Positions 1-5,936 of a stretch of 11,004 nt of DNA are shown here, in pieces (the first letter of the stretch is position 1; the number at the start of each line of letters is the position of its first letter). Below the pieces are notes generated by a model. The model had not been told where the DNA came from. It did no database searches and saw only the letters and a program-made list of their open reading frames with translations. The position numbers and the translations under genes were made by a program. This DNA comes from an uncultured Clostridia bacterium (GTDB lineage: Bacteria; Bacillota; Clostridia; Christensenellales; Aristaeellaceae), in contig CAKUKP010000087.1 of assembly GCA_934663625.1 (NCBI GenBank), forward strand, positions 1-11,004, in the 5' to 3' direction.

Positions 1-66
1 CGGCAAACCTGTTGGTTTGCCGGTCTGCCTTTAGGCAGACTGCCGACGACTCAATCGAAGATTGAG
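1..66. repeat. Three consecutive perfect hairpins at the left edge
   Basis: Three perfect inverted repeats follow one another. CGGCAAACC (1-9) pairs with 14-22 across a 4-nt loop, GTCTGCCT (23-30) pairs with 33-40 across a 2-nt loop, and CTCAATC (50-56) pairs with 60-66 across a 3-nt loop. None is followed by a T-tract, so they do not look like ordinary terminators. They continue directly into the 75-bp double-hairpin core at 91-165 and appear to belong to the same mosaic. The element may extend beyond the window. Confidence 0.7.
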
Positions 67-90
67 GCGCGGCACCGCTGCTCGCAGCCC

Positions 91-165
91 GCGACCAGCC
101 CGCGCGAAACCTTCGGTTTCCAGCGCAGCGCTGCCGAAACCCTGCACAGCAGGGTCTTCGGTGCG
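91..165 (-). repeat. 75-bp double-hairpin core, copy 1 (inverted)
   Basis: Read on the minus strand, this block aligns without gaps to 1436-1510 on the plus strand: 60 of 75 positions are identical by hand count. It contains a long hairpin (134-161, with one bulged G) and a short one (106-111 paired with 115-120, 3-nt loop). The outer sequence GCGCGGGCTGGTCGC is identical in both copies. The stems differ, but every stem change is compensated. I do not recognise it as a known family. Confidence 0.8.
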
Positions 166-166
166 T

Positions 167-264
167 ACCATCAGGTGGAGCCAAGACGAAATCCGTAACC
201 CTTGCCTTCCTCTGATGAGGAAGGTGTCAGCGGCATTCGCCGCTGACGGAAGGAGAGAACCCCC
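167..264 (+). repeat. Branched hairpin element, partial left copy
   Basis: This block matches the 3' part of the element at 1581-1707. It shares the ATCAGGTGGAGCC segment, the hairpin CCTTCCTC (205-212) with GAGGAAGG (217-224), a hairpin GTCAGCGGC (226-234) with GCCGCTGAC (239-247), and the ending GGAAGGAGAGAACCCC. It lacks the 5' closing strand and the GTCAAAACC hairpin of the right copy and instead abuts the 75-bp core, so the modules are joined differently here. Similar intergenic repeats are, from memory, abundant in gut Clostridia; I could not check this. Confidence 0.7.
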
Positions 265-453
265 GTAAGTTTTGAAATCTCAAATCAATGGATTTCAAAA
301 CGTGAATTCAAGATAAGTCAGAATCGGATAGAAACGCAGAATCCATGTCCCTCGAATCTATGGGGGACATGGATTCGTCTTATTCAGCGCGGCAGCAGAT
401 GCAAGCGGGCTCAGCTCGCAGCACGGCAGCAGTTGGAAACCGACACTGTCGGC
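265..453 (+). repeat. Head module A with two 34-bp hairpin units
   Basis: The head (265-379) has hairpin H1, GTTTTGAAATC (269-279) with 291-301 across an 11-nt loop, and hairpin H2, GAATCCATGTCCC (339-351) with 364-376 across a 12-nt loop. A 6-nt linker leads to two adjoining 34-bp units (386-419 and 420-453). Each unit starts AGCRCGGCAG and ends in a 15-nt hairpin with a 3-nt loop. Two further heads at 1708 and 1863 keep the 70-nt distance between the starts of H1 and H2. No reading frame is preserved. Confidence 0.85.
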
Positions 454-706
454 GGCTGCTGCAGGCAGTCCCTTTGGTCATTATTGGAGTATAAGAACGA
501 TTGACATTTCTCTTAAATGGATGGTAGTTTATATCATTTTTGGGCAAAATATTACGGAGAGGTGATGTTTATCAGGTCGGCGATGATTGTCTACTACTCG
601 CCCCACAAAAACATAATTTTCTTTGGAGAAAACGCAGGGAAGGCGCTCTGTACCGTGAATATCGGCATTGACCTGAAAAAATCTAAAGACTGTTTCAAAT
701 AGTATT
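454..706. other. AT-rich stretch with no convincing gene
   Basis: After the hairpin array the composition becomes clearly AT-richer up to the end of the recombinase gene. A 61-codon plus-strand frame (517-702) and an overlapping 67-codon minus-strand frame (529-732) are open. The minus frame begins inside the recombinase gene without a ribosome site. The plus frame has a GGAGAGG only 2 nt before an internal ATG (565). I recognise neither product. The stretch may be a remnant of imported DNA that carried the recombinase. Confidence 0.4.
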
Positions 707-1321
707 TCAAGTTCCTGAAGTATTATCTTCATTGTTATGTACCCATTTCAGAAATGTTTTGTGGCAGACGTGCAATTGCTTCGCGGCTTCCCTTGCGGAA
801 ATTTCGCCGCGCGTCCACATCTTGGCATACGTATCGAAGCCGTCCGGTCGGCGCATCGGCGCGGGACCGAAGCGCACGCCGCGCGCCTTTGCCGCCGCGA
901 TGCCCTCCGATTGCCGCCGGTGGATAAATTCGCGCTCCGTCTGCGCCACGTAGGACAAAAGCTGCAATACGATATCCGCGATCAGCGTGCCCGTCAGATC
1001 GCGTCCCTGCCGCGTATCCAGCAGCGGCATATCTAAAACCACGATCGCCGCGCGCTTTTCCTTCGTGATCGTGCGCCACTGTTCAATGATTTCATCATAG
1101 TTCCGGCCCAGCCGATCGATGCTCTTGATTACGAGCGTATCGCCCTTTTTCAGTTTTCGAAGAAGCTTCCGATACTGCGGCCGGTTGAAATCGATTCCCG
1201 ATTTTCGATCTACAAAAATGTGATCTGCGGCTACCCCGAATTCCTGCATCGCAATCATCTGCCGCGCTTCGTTTTGTTCCTTTGTGGATACGCGCACATA
1301 TCCGTAAGCCGTGTTTTCCAT
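707..1321 (-). CDS. Serine recombinase, resolvase/invertase family
   Basis: The 204-residue product is a small serine site-specific recombinase. Such enzymes cut both strands at a short site through a serine-DNA linkage, then rotate and rejoin, producing resolution, inversion or integration. The N-terminal catalytic domain shows YVRVSTKEQ with the nucleophile at Ser12 and Arg10 nearby, then SIDRLGRN with Arg70 and Arg73, and the E helix around residues 105-140. A short C-terminal helix-turn-helix occupies about residues 165-195 (GEISAREAAKQLHVCHKTFL). Length is normal for the Tn3-resolvase/Hin type. The ATG at 1321 follows AGGAGG with 7 nt between. No transposase lies nearby; the gene sits between hairpin arrays and an AT-rich stretch, consistent with horizontal acquisition. 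All expected catalytic residues are present, so it is probably active. Whether it acts as resolvase or invertase cannot be told. Confidence 0.93.
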   Translation of the reverse strand: MENTAYGYVRVSTKEQNEARQMIAMQEFGVAADHIFVDRKSGIDFNRPQYRKLLRKLKKGDTLVIKSIDRLGRNYDEIIEQWRTITKEKRAAIVVLDMPLLDTRQGRDLTGTLIADIVLQLLSYVAQTEREFIHRRQSEGIAAAKARGVRFGPAPMRRPDGFDTYAKMWTRGEISAREAAKQLHVCHKTFLKWVHNNEDNTSGT

Positions 1322-1345
1322 AGATTCGCCTCCTGTAATTTAATG

Positions 1346-1379
1346 GCAGGCTGAGCCTGCACCCAGCTGCTGCCGCGCT
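1346..1379 (-). repeat. 34-bp hairpin unit upstream of the recombinase
   Basis: On the minus strand this is another 34-bp unit: AGCGCGGCAGCAG, a short spacer, then GCAGGC-TCA-GCCTGC. It differs from the unit at 2051-2084 in the stem by a compensated pair (A-T in place of G-C). It lies 24 nt upstream of the recombinase start codon, in the same orientation, so its hairpin would be in the mRNA leader if transcription starts further upstream. Confidence 0.75.
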
Positions 1380-1380
1380 G

Positions 1381-1413
1381 TTGATTGCGCCCATATATCC
1401 AAGGCGCAATCAA
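1381..1413 (-). repeat. Divergent H2-like hairpin preceding the 34-bp unit
   Basis: TTGATTGCGCC (1381-1391) pairs perfectly with GGCGCAATCAA (1403-1413) across an 11-nt loop. On the minus strand the loop reads TTGGATATATG, resembling the TCAAATCTATG loop of the H2 hairpin in head C. Both are followed by GG and then by a 34-bp unit starting AGCGCGGCAG. The stem sequence is completely different from the other H2 stems. This suggests a divergent member of the same module. Confidence 0.6.
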
Positions 1414-1435
1414 ATGACGTTTTTCTGCCCATTAA

Positions 1436-1534
1436 CGCACCGGAGGCTTTGCAAGGCAAAGCTCCGGCAGCGCCGCGCTGGAATCCGCAGGATTCGCGCG
1501 GGCTGGTCGCTACTCGGCTTTGCCGAGGAGCGAC
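1436..1534 (+). repeat. 75-bp double-hairpin core, copy 2, plus a third hairpin
   Basis: Positions 1436-1510 are the plus-strand partner of 91-165. Hairpin a spans 1440-1467, with CCGG/CCGG at the base and GCTTTGC/GCAAAGC at the top. Hairpin b pairs GAATCC (1481-1486) with GGATTC (1490-1495). A third hairpin follows directly: GTCGCT (1506-1511) with AGCGAC (1529-1534), and CTCGGC (1513-1518) with GCCGAG (1522-1527) around a TTT loop. Copy 1 has an unrelated stem, CTCAATC/GATTGAG, further out on the same side. Confidence 0.8.
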
Positions 1535-1580
1535 TGCTATAGATTCAAGGCAGAAAAACTATGTTGGTGCAGCGATGTAA

Positions 1581-1707
1581 GGGGCTTCTCTCCCTCAGTC
1601 AAAACCTGCGGTTTTGACAGCTCCCCCATCAGGTGGAGCCAAAAAATGCCTTCCTCTGACGAGGAAGGTGGCAGCGGCGAATGCCGCTGACGGAAGGAGA
1701 GAACCCC
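1581..1707 (+). repeat. Branched element closed by a 12-bp stem, four inner hairpins
   Basis: The ends pair: GGGG-C-TTCTCTCC (1581-1593) with GGAGAGAACCCC (1696-1707), giving 12 bp with one bulged C. Inside are four hairpins in order: GTCAAAACC (1598-1606) with 1610-1618; GCTCC (1620-1624) with 1635-1639; CCTTCCTC (1649-1656) with 1661-1668; and CAGCGGC (1672-1678) with 1683-1689. Together they would form a multi-way junction as RNA or single-stranded DNA. The motif CTCCCTCAGTC...GACAGCTCCC resembles intergenic repeats I recall from gut Clostridia. No protein frame is plausible here. Confidence 0.75.
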
Positions 1708-1861
1708 GTAAGTTTTGAAATCTCGAACCAATGGATTTCAAAACGTGAATTCAAGATAAGTCAGAATCGGATAGAAACAAAGAATCCATGTCCCTTTAAT
1801 CTATGGGGACATGGATTCGTCATTATGAGCACGACAGTTGTTGGCAGTCGGCACTGCCGAC
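1708..1861 (+). repeat. Head module B with one 34-bp hairpin unit
   Basis: The head is at 1708-1821: H1 is 1712-1722 with 1734-1744, and H2 is 1782-1794 with 1806-1818, both across 11-nt loops. One 34-bp unit follows (1828-1861) and ends in GTCGGC-ACT-GCCGAC, a perfect 6-bp stem unlike that of the neighbouring units. The next head starts at 1863, so B and C are nearly direct tandem copies with a 155-bp period. Confidence 0.85.
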
Positions 1862-1862
1862 C

Positions 1863-2084
1863 GTAAGTTTTGAAATCTTGAATCAATGGATTTCAAAACG
1901 TGAATTCAAGATAAGTTAGAATCGGATAGAAACAAAGAATCCATGTCCCTCAAATCTATGGGGACATGGATTCGTCTTATTCAGCGCGGCAGCTACTGGC
2001 AGCGGGCACCGCCCGCAGCGCGGCAGCTACTGGCAGCGGGCACCGCCCGCAGCGCGGCAGCAGATGCAAGCGGGCTCAGCCCGC
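1863..2084 (+). repeat. Head module C with three 34-bp hairpin units
   Basis: The head is at 1863-1976: H1 is 1867-1877 with 1889-1899, and H2 is 1937-1949 with 1961-1973. Three contiguous 34-bp units follow: 1983-2016 and 2017-2050 are identical (stem GCGGGC-ACC-GCCCGC), and 2051-2084 is a variant with the loop TCA. The exact duplication suggests recent tandem growth. The last unit overlaps the 3' end of the MATE gene. Confidence 0.88.
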
Positions 2085-3428
2085 CACTGAACGCCGGAAC
2101 TGGATGGTGAAAAGGGTTACGGTGAAGGCGATGGCGAGTACATCGGCGATGGGTTCGGCGGCATAAACGCCCATCACGGGATCGGGCAGGACGTGCGGCA
2201 TGATGTAGATCAGGGGGATCAGCAGAACGAACTTGCGCACCACCGCCACGATGATCGAACATACGGCGCTGCCAATGGAAACGAACGTCATCTGACAGGC
2301 GATCTGTATGCCGAATAAACCGAGCGCGGCGCAGTATATCCGAAGCGCGCGCGCTGTGAACGCGATCAATTCAGCGTTATCGGCAAATATCCCCGCAAAT
2401 ACCGCGGGCAGCAGCATCACGAACGCCCATACGGCGATCGAATAACCGAAGCACGTGATCAATAGCAGCCGGAACGTCTTTTTCACGCGATCCATATTGC
2501 CCGCGCCGAAATTATAGCTGCTGATCGGCTGCGAGCCCTGCGCGATGCCCTGCATGGGCAGCAGCGCAAACTGCATCGTGCTGGATAGAATCGTCATTGC
2601 GCCCACGGCGATATCGCCGCCGTAGCGCACGAGCGATGAATTAAAGCATACGGATAGAACACTTTCGCTGCTCTGCATGATAAACGTCGCCGCGCCCAGC
2701 GCCATACAGGGCAGTACGATGCGCATATCCGGCTTGATGTACCGGCGGCGCAGGCGCAGATAGGTGGTTTTGCCGCGTAGAAACGCAACCACCCATACGC
2801 AGCTTACGCCCTGCGAAATAATGGTCGCCAGCGCCGCGCCGCGAACGCCCATATCGAACGTGAAAATCAGCAGCGGATCCAGCGCAATATTGATCAGCGC
2901 GCCGATCAATACGGTAATCATGCCCTGCCGCGCGAAGCCCTGCGCGGTGATGAACGCATTCATGCCCAGCGTAAGCTGCACAAACAGCGTGCCCAGCGCA
3001 TAGATGCGCATGTAATCGGTGGCATAACCGATGGTGTTTTCGCTGCACCCGAACGCCATCAGCAGATCGCCGCCCCAGATCAACAGCGCGGCGGTCAGAA
3101 TGATGGATAGAATGATCTGTATCGCAAAGCATCCGCCCAGCGTACGCTCGGCGGACTCCTTATCGCCCTTGCCCATGAAGATCGAAGCGCGCGGCGCGCC
3201 GCCGGAGCTGACCAGCGCCGCAAATGCGGATACGATTAAGATGATCGGCGTGCATACGCCCAGCCCCGTAAGCGCCAAAGCGCCGCTTTCGGGCATATGC
3301 CCGATGTAGATGCGGTCTACAATGTTGTATAGCATGTTCACGATCTGTGCAATTACCGTGGGAATCGCCAACTTCCAAAGCAGCCGCCCGATCGGCTGCG
3401 TGCCCAAAAAGGATCTGTCCTGATTCAT
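2076..3428 (-). CDS. MATE-family multidrug/metabolite efflux transporter
   Basis: The 450-residue product is a polytopic inner-membrane antiporter of the MATE family, which exports cationic drugs or metabolites using a Na+ or H+ gradient. The N-terminus shows the family signature (PIGRLLWKLAIPTVIAQI, then NIVDRIYIGH). The length and about 12 hydrophobic segments arranged as two halves fit MATE; the second half begins near IVLPCMALGAATFIMQSSES. MepA-like clostridial MATE proteins are the closest I recall, but the substrate cannot be read from the sequence. I chose the ATG at 3428 (MNQDRSFLG) over upstream in-frame ATGs at 3455 and 3602 because the family N-terminus starts here and a -10 box lies at 3461-3466. 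The ribosome site is weak (GCGAGG). The last two codons and the stop lie inside a 34-bp repeat unit, so the original C-terminus may have been altered. Confidence 0.93.
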   Translation of the reverse strand: MNQDRSFLGTQPIGRLLWKLAIPTVIAQIVNMLYNIVDRIYIGHMPESGALALTGLGVCTPIILIVSAFAALVSSGGAPRASIFMGKGDKESAERTLGGCFAIQIILSIILTAALLIWGGDLLMAFGCSENTIGYATDYMRIYALGTLFVQLTLGMNAFITAQGFARQGMITVLIGALINIALDPLLIFTFDMGVRGAALATIISQGVSCVWVVAFLRGKTTYLRLRRRYIKPDMRIVLPCMALGAATFIMQSSESVLSVCFNSSLVRYGGDIAVGAMTILSSTMQFALLPMQGIAQGSQPISSYNFGAGNMDRVKKTFRLLLITCFGYSIAVWAFVMLLPAVFAGIFADNAELIAFTARALRIYCAALGLFGIQIACQMTFVSIGSAVCSIIVAVVRKFVLLIPLIYIMPHVLPDPVMGVYAAEPIADVLAIAFTVTLFTIQFRRSVAG

Positions 3429-3460
3429 ATCGCGCCTCGCATTCGTTGAATTCATGGTAC

Positions 3461-3489
3461 AGTATAGAAAAGCAATGTTACGCCTGCAA
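3461..3489 (-). promoter_or_regulatory. Probable promoter of the MATE gene
   Basis: On the minus strand TATACT (3461-3466) lies 17 nt downstream of TTGCAG (3484-3489). The -10 is good and the -35 weak. Transcription would start near 3455, leaving a leader of about 27 nt before the ATG at 3428 and excluding the longer frame starts. Confidence 0.45.
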
Positions 3490-3538
3490 GCGGTGCGGCG
3501 GAAGAATTGCTCAGTCGATTGGGCGCGAGGCTGCCGGT

Positions 3539-3544
3539 TATAAT
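3539..3544 (+). promoter_or_regulatory. Candidate -10 box for the secreted protein gene
   Basis: A perfect TATAAT on the plus strand, about 90 nt upstream of the TTG start at 3636. No good -35 is present at 16-18 nt. A second AT-rich box (TATAAA, 3607-3612) would start transcription too close to the ribosome site. The assignment is tentative. Confidence 0.3.
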
Positions 3545-3635
3545 CGCCGGCGAAAACTGAAATTGCATGGTATGGGAACCAATTCCTTCCAGAATGCGTC
3601 AAAGATTATAAATACGTTGAATGGAGGGAATTGTT

Positions 3636-4862
3636 TTGAAACGAATTTGCATTTTGGTACTCGTGCTGGCGATCTGTTCAAGCCTTGCCCTTGCAGAAAC
3701 ATGTGCGGCTGAAATACAGCCGATTCAATACCAGCCGGAGGAATACGCATACGCGGAATATCCATTCTGGCCGCTGAGCGTGGAAAAATGGAGCGATGAA
3801 GCGATCCTCATTGCGGGCAAGAATACGATGGAAACCGAAAAGTTCAGCGTTGCAGCCATGATGCGAATGGGTTTGGATGGCAATATTTTGTGGCAGCACG
3901 AGGAAACGGATTTGTCGGAAACGACGCAATACAATTCCGCGTACCGGCTGGACGATCAAACGATCATTGCGTTGCAGGATGAGAACGGTGTGGATTATCT
4001 CGGAAACTGCTACATCGAATGGATCAATACGGATGGGCTTCAACAAAGAAGCGCGCCGCGTCCCAAATCGGAGATGTGGCTGACTGGAATTATTCCCAAT
4101 GATCGCGGAATGCTGCTGGTCAGCCATCCGCATAGCAATTCGGATAAAGGCATCGCCGCCCAAGCGCGGACTGTGCTTGAGCAGCTGGATCGCGATGGAA
4201 ATATCATCTGGACGGCAGATTATGCGGAATATCTGATTCTGCACGGCGGCCTGCAGAACGGGGCAAACAGCATTCTCTACGGTGCGGAATCCAGCGGTGT
4301 TCCGGGCAATCACTACTACCAGGGACTCATTATGGAAATCGATCCGCAGGGCACGCTGATTCAAAAGCAATACAGCCTCGATTTTGAACGATATACCGGC
4401 GGCTGTCGATTGGCGGATGGATCGCTGCTGCTGATTGGAAATTATGTCAAAGAATCGAAGGGCTCCGGCGTATGCCGCGTCAACTGGAATGCACTTGCGT
4501 GGGATACGCAGCTGCCGAGATACGAAGTATCGGTTGGCGATGTAAACATGCGCAGCAATCTGGCAAACTGCATGCTTCAGTATCAGGGCGATTATCTGAT
4601 CGCCAGTATGGGATTGAGTCAGCAGGGCGCGGGCGCATGGATATATCGGATCAATGATGCGGGCGAAATCCTGAACGTATACTATCTTTTCGGCGAGCAG
4701 GTCAACAATTTTGAAGGCTGCAAGCTGCTGGAGATGGATGGCAGCGCCTATCTATTGGCTTACGGCATTGTGAGTACGGCCGATCTGACCCTTTCATGGA
4801 ATAGTGAAACAACGATGGCCGATTATGCCCGCGGATTTTATCTGGCAAAGCTGGATTTCTGA
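3636..4862 (+). CDS. Secreted protein of unknown function, probable beta-propeller
   Basis: I do not recognise the family. The 408-residue product begins with a signal peptide (MKRICILVLVLAICSSLALA, likely cleaved after Ala20), so it should be exported. The start is taken as TTG at 3636 because GGAGGG lies 7 nt upstream. The in-frame ATG at 3621 would overlap that ribosome site and add five residues before the Lys-Arg of the signal peptide. The mature part repeats a strand-turn-strand pattern with Asp/Gly-rich turns followed by aromatic residues: MGLDGNILWQHE, LDRDGNIIWTADY, IDPQGTLIQKQYS and INDAGEILNVYYL. This resembles blades of PQQ- or WD-like beta-propellers. No catalytic motif or lipobox is evident. 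It is divergent from the MATE gene and convergent with the HAD gene, so it is probably transcribed alone. A role in surface binding is only a guess. Confidence 0.85.
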   Translation: MKRICILVLVLAICSSLALAETCAAEIQPIQYQPEEYAYAEYPFWPLSVEKWSDEAILIAGKNTMETEKFSVAAMMRMGLDGNILWQHEETDLSETTQYNSAYRLDDQTIIALQDENGVDYLGNCYIEWINTDGLQQRSAPRPKSEMWLTGIIPNDRGMLLVSHPHSNSDKGIAAQARTVLEQLDRDGNIIWTADYAEYLILHGGLQNGANSILYGAESSGVPGNHYYQGLIMEIDPQGTLIQKQYSLDFERYTGGCRLADGSLLLIGNYVKESKGSGVCRVNWNALAWDTQLPRYEVSVGDVNMRSNLANCMLQYQGDYLIASMGLSQQGAGAWIYRINDAGEILNVYYLFGEQVNNFEGCKLLEMDGSAYLLAYGIVSTADLTLSWNSETTMADYARGFYLAKLDF

Positions 4863-4896
4863 CGCGCGGCGCGCAGTATAAAAATTGCATAAAAGC

Positions 4897-4930
4897 GGAG
4901 AGATCGCCTGTTCGCAGGGATCTCTCCTTT
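4897..4930. terminator. Probable terminator between convergent genes
   Basis: GGAGAGATC (4897-4905) pairs with GATCTCTCC (4919-4927), and inside it CCTG pairs with CAGG around a TTCG loop, with one bulged G. TTT and AT-rich sequence follow on the plus strand. On the minus strand the downstream sequence is GCTTTTATG and further T-rich. Lying between the convergent genes at 3636-4862 and 4953-5855, it probably terminates both. Confidence 0.75.
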
Positions 4931-4952
4931 GTATTATCGTATCAAAAACGAA

Positions 4953-5855
4953 TCATTCCACATCCTCCGCAATGCCGCAGGAGGGGATATTCAGCGGCAC
5001 ATGTTCGCCGCGGCGCTCGTGCGCGCGCTGCACGTGCCTTGCGTGCGCCATGGAAACATCGCTGTCCGCGCGGATGCGGCGAATCAGCATGGTTACGATC
5101 TGTTCCAGATCGCTGCCCGCGCGATAATCGGTTTCGGTGGAAAAATCACACCGCCCCTGCAGCAGCATATCATCCGCCATTTCGGTTTCGCCCGCGGGAT
5201 GCACGGCGATGGCGAAGCCGCCCTTCTGGCGGGTCATCTTCATGCAGGGCACGTCGGTCAGCCCATCGGCGATGTAGATCATATTGGAAAACGGGATTCG
5301 GCGGCGGTATTCCGGCGTAAAGGCGTTCAGATCGCGATCATTCGTCATATCCAGAATGCCCTTGTTGATGCGGAACAGGTATTGCGTCTTGGTGGTGTAA
5401 TTCACCGCCGAGCTGGGCCATACGGGCCGACCGGCTTCATCATAGCAGAAGGATGCGGCGAACACCGCCTTGAATTCATGGCCGATGCGCGATCCTTCGA
5501 TGATTTCGGTAAGCCCCGATGAAATGATGTAATGCTCCACATCCACATCCAGCCGGTCGCCGATTTCGCGGATGCGCTGGAACCAGCCCTCCACGCCGGG
5601 AAAGAATTCCACGCCCTCGCCCAGCTTTTTGAGCGTATCGCGGCTGAAGGGCATGGTATCCTTTGCCATCTGCTGCATCAGATACATGTAGGTCAGGATG
5701 CCGTCCATGTTGTTTTGCAGCGCAAATTCGCGGCACGCGCCCCAGAAATGATCGGGTTCCACGTTGATGCCCGGCAGGAAAGTGTATTCCTCCATGTCCT
5801 TCGGACACAGGGTTTTATCGAAATCATAGATCAGCGCCACAATCGGTCTTGCCAT
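4953..5855 (-). CDS. HAD-superfamily hydrolase (phosphoserine-phosphatase-like)
   Basis: The 300-residue product is a cytosolic haloacid-dehalogenase-type hydrolase, probably a phosphatase. Motif I is DFDKTL with nucleophile Asp11 and acid/base Asp13. Motif II is ISSGL (Ser112/Ser113). Motif IV is ADGLTDVP with Asp197 and Asp201 as likely Mg2+ ligands. A helical cap (about residues 20-100, DHFWGACREFALQNNMDGILTYMYLM) lies between motifs I and II, as in C1-capped, PSP-like enzymes. Lys156 or Lys165 may supply motif III. The ATG at 5855 is chosen because AGGAG lies 8 nt upstream and the protein then begins directly at the first strand; the frame stays open upstream to 5921 over a terminator-like hairpin. 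It lies 81 nt behind the gene at 5937-7613 on the same strand. The substrate is unknown. Confidence 0.9.
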   Translation of the reverse strand: MARPIVALIYDFDKTLCPKDMEEYTFLPGINVEPDHFWGACREFALQNNMDGILTYMYLMQQMAKDTMPFSRDTLKKLGEGVEFFPGVEGWFQRIREIGDRLDVDVEHYIISSGLTEIIEGSRIGHEFKAVFAASFCYDEAGRPVWPSSAVNYTTKTQYLFRINKGILDMTNDRDLNAFTPEYRRRIPFSNMIYIADGLTDVPCMKMTRQKGGFAIAVHPAGETEMADDMLLQGRCDFSTETDYRAGSDLEQIVTMLIRRIRADSDVSMAHARHVQRAHERRGEHVPLNIPSCGIAEDVE

Positions 5856-5892
5856 GGGATCGCTCCTTTCCGCACGGTTCGAATGTATGAAT

Positions 5893-5921
5893 ATGCCGCC
5901 CGAAGGGTTTCCGGACGGCAT
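5893..5921 (-). terminator. Hairpin between the zinc-ribbon gene and the HAD gene
   Basis: ATGCCG (5893-5898) pairs with CGGCAT (5916-5921), and after one mismatch CCG pairs with CGG around a 9-nt loop. It lies 16 nt after the stop codon of the upstream gene. The following minus-strand sequence (ATTCATACATTC) is only moderately T-rich, so termination may be partial and allow read-through into the HAD gene. Confidence 0.55.
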
Positions 5922-5936
5922 ACGGGGACTGCTTAC

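Noticed and set aside
62..268. 68-codon plus-strand frame
   Set aside because: It spans the 75-bp core and the branched element; stem conservation, not coding, explains the sequence.
454..1435. Complete transposon or integrative element
   Set aside because: No transposase, no terminal inverted repeats immediately bounding the recombinase, and no target duplication could be found by eye.
1537..1731. 64-codon minus-strand frame
   Set aside because: It lies wholly within hairpin repeats, has no ribosome site, and its codons follow the repeat structure; such frames are typical false genes in this kind of repeat.
1983..2084. CRISPR-like array of 34-bp repeats
   Set aside because: The units are directly adjacent with no spacers, each contains its own hairpin, and no cas genes are present.
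1966..2262. Open frames on both strands across the 34-bp units and the MATE 3' end
   Set aside because: They are shadows of the tandem repeat and the MATE gene and lack start signals.
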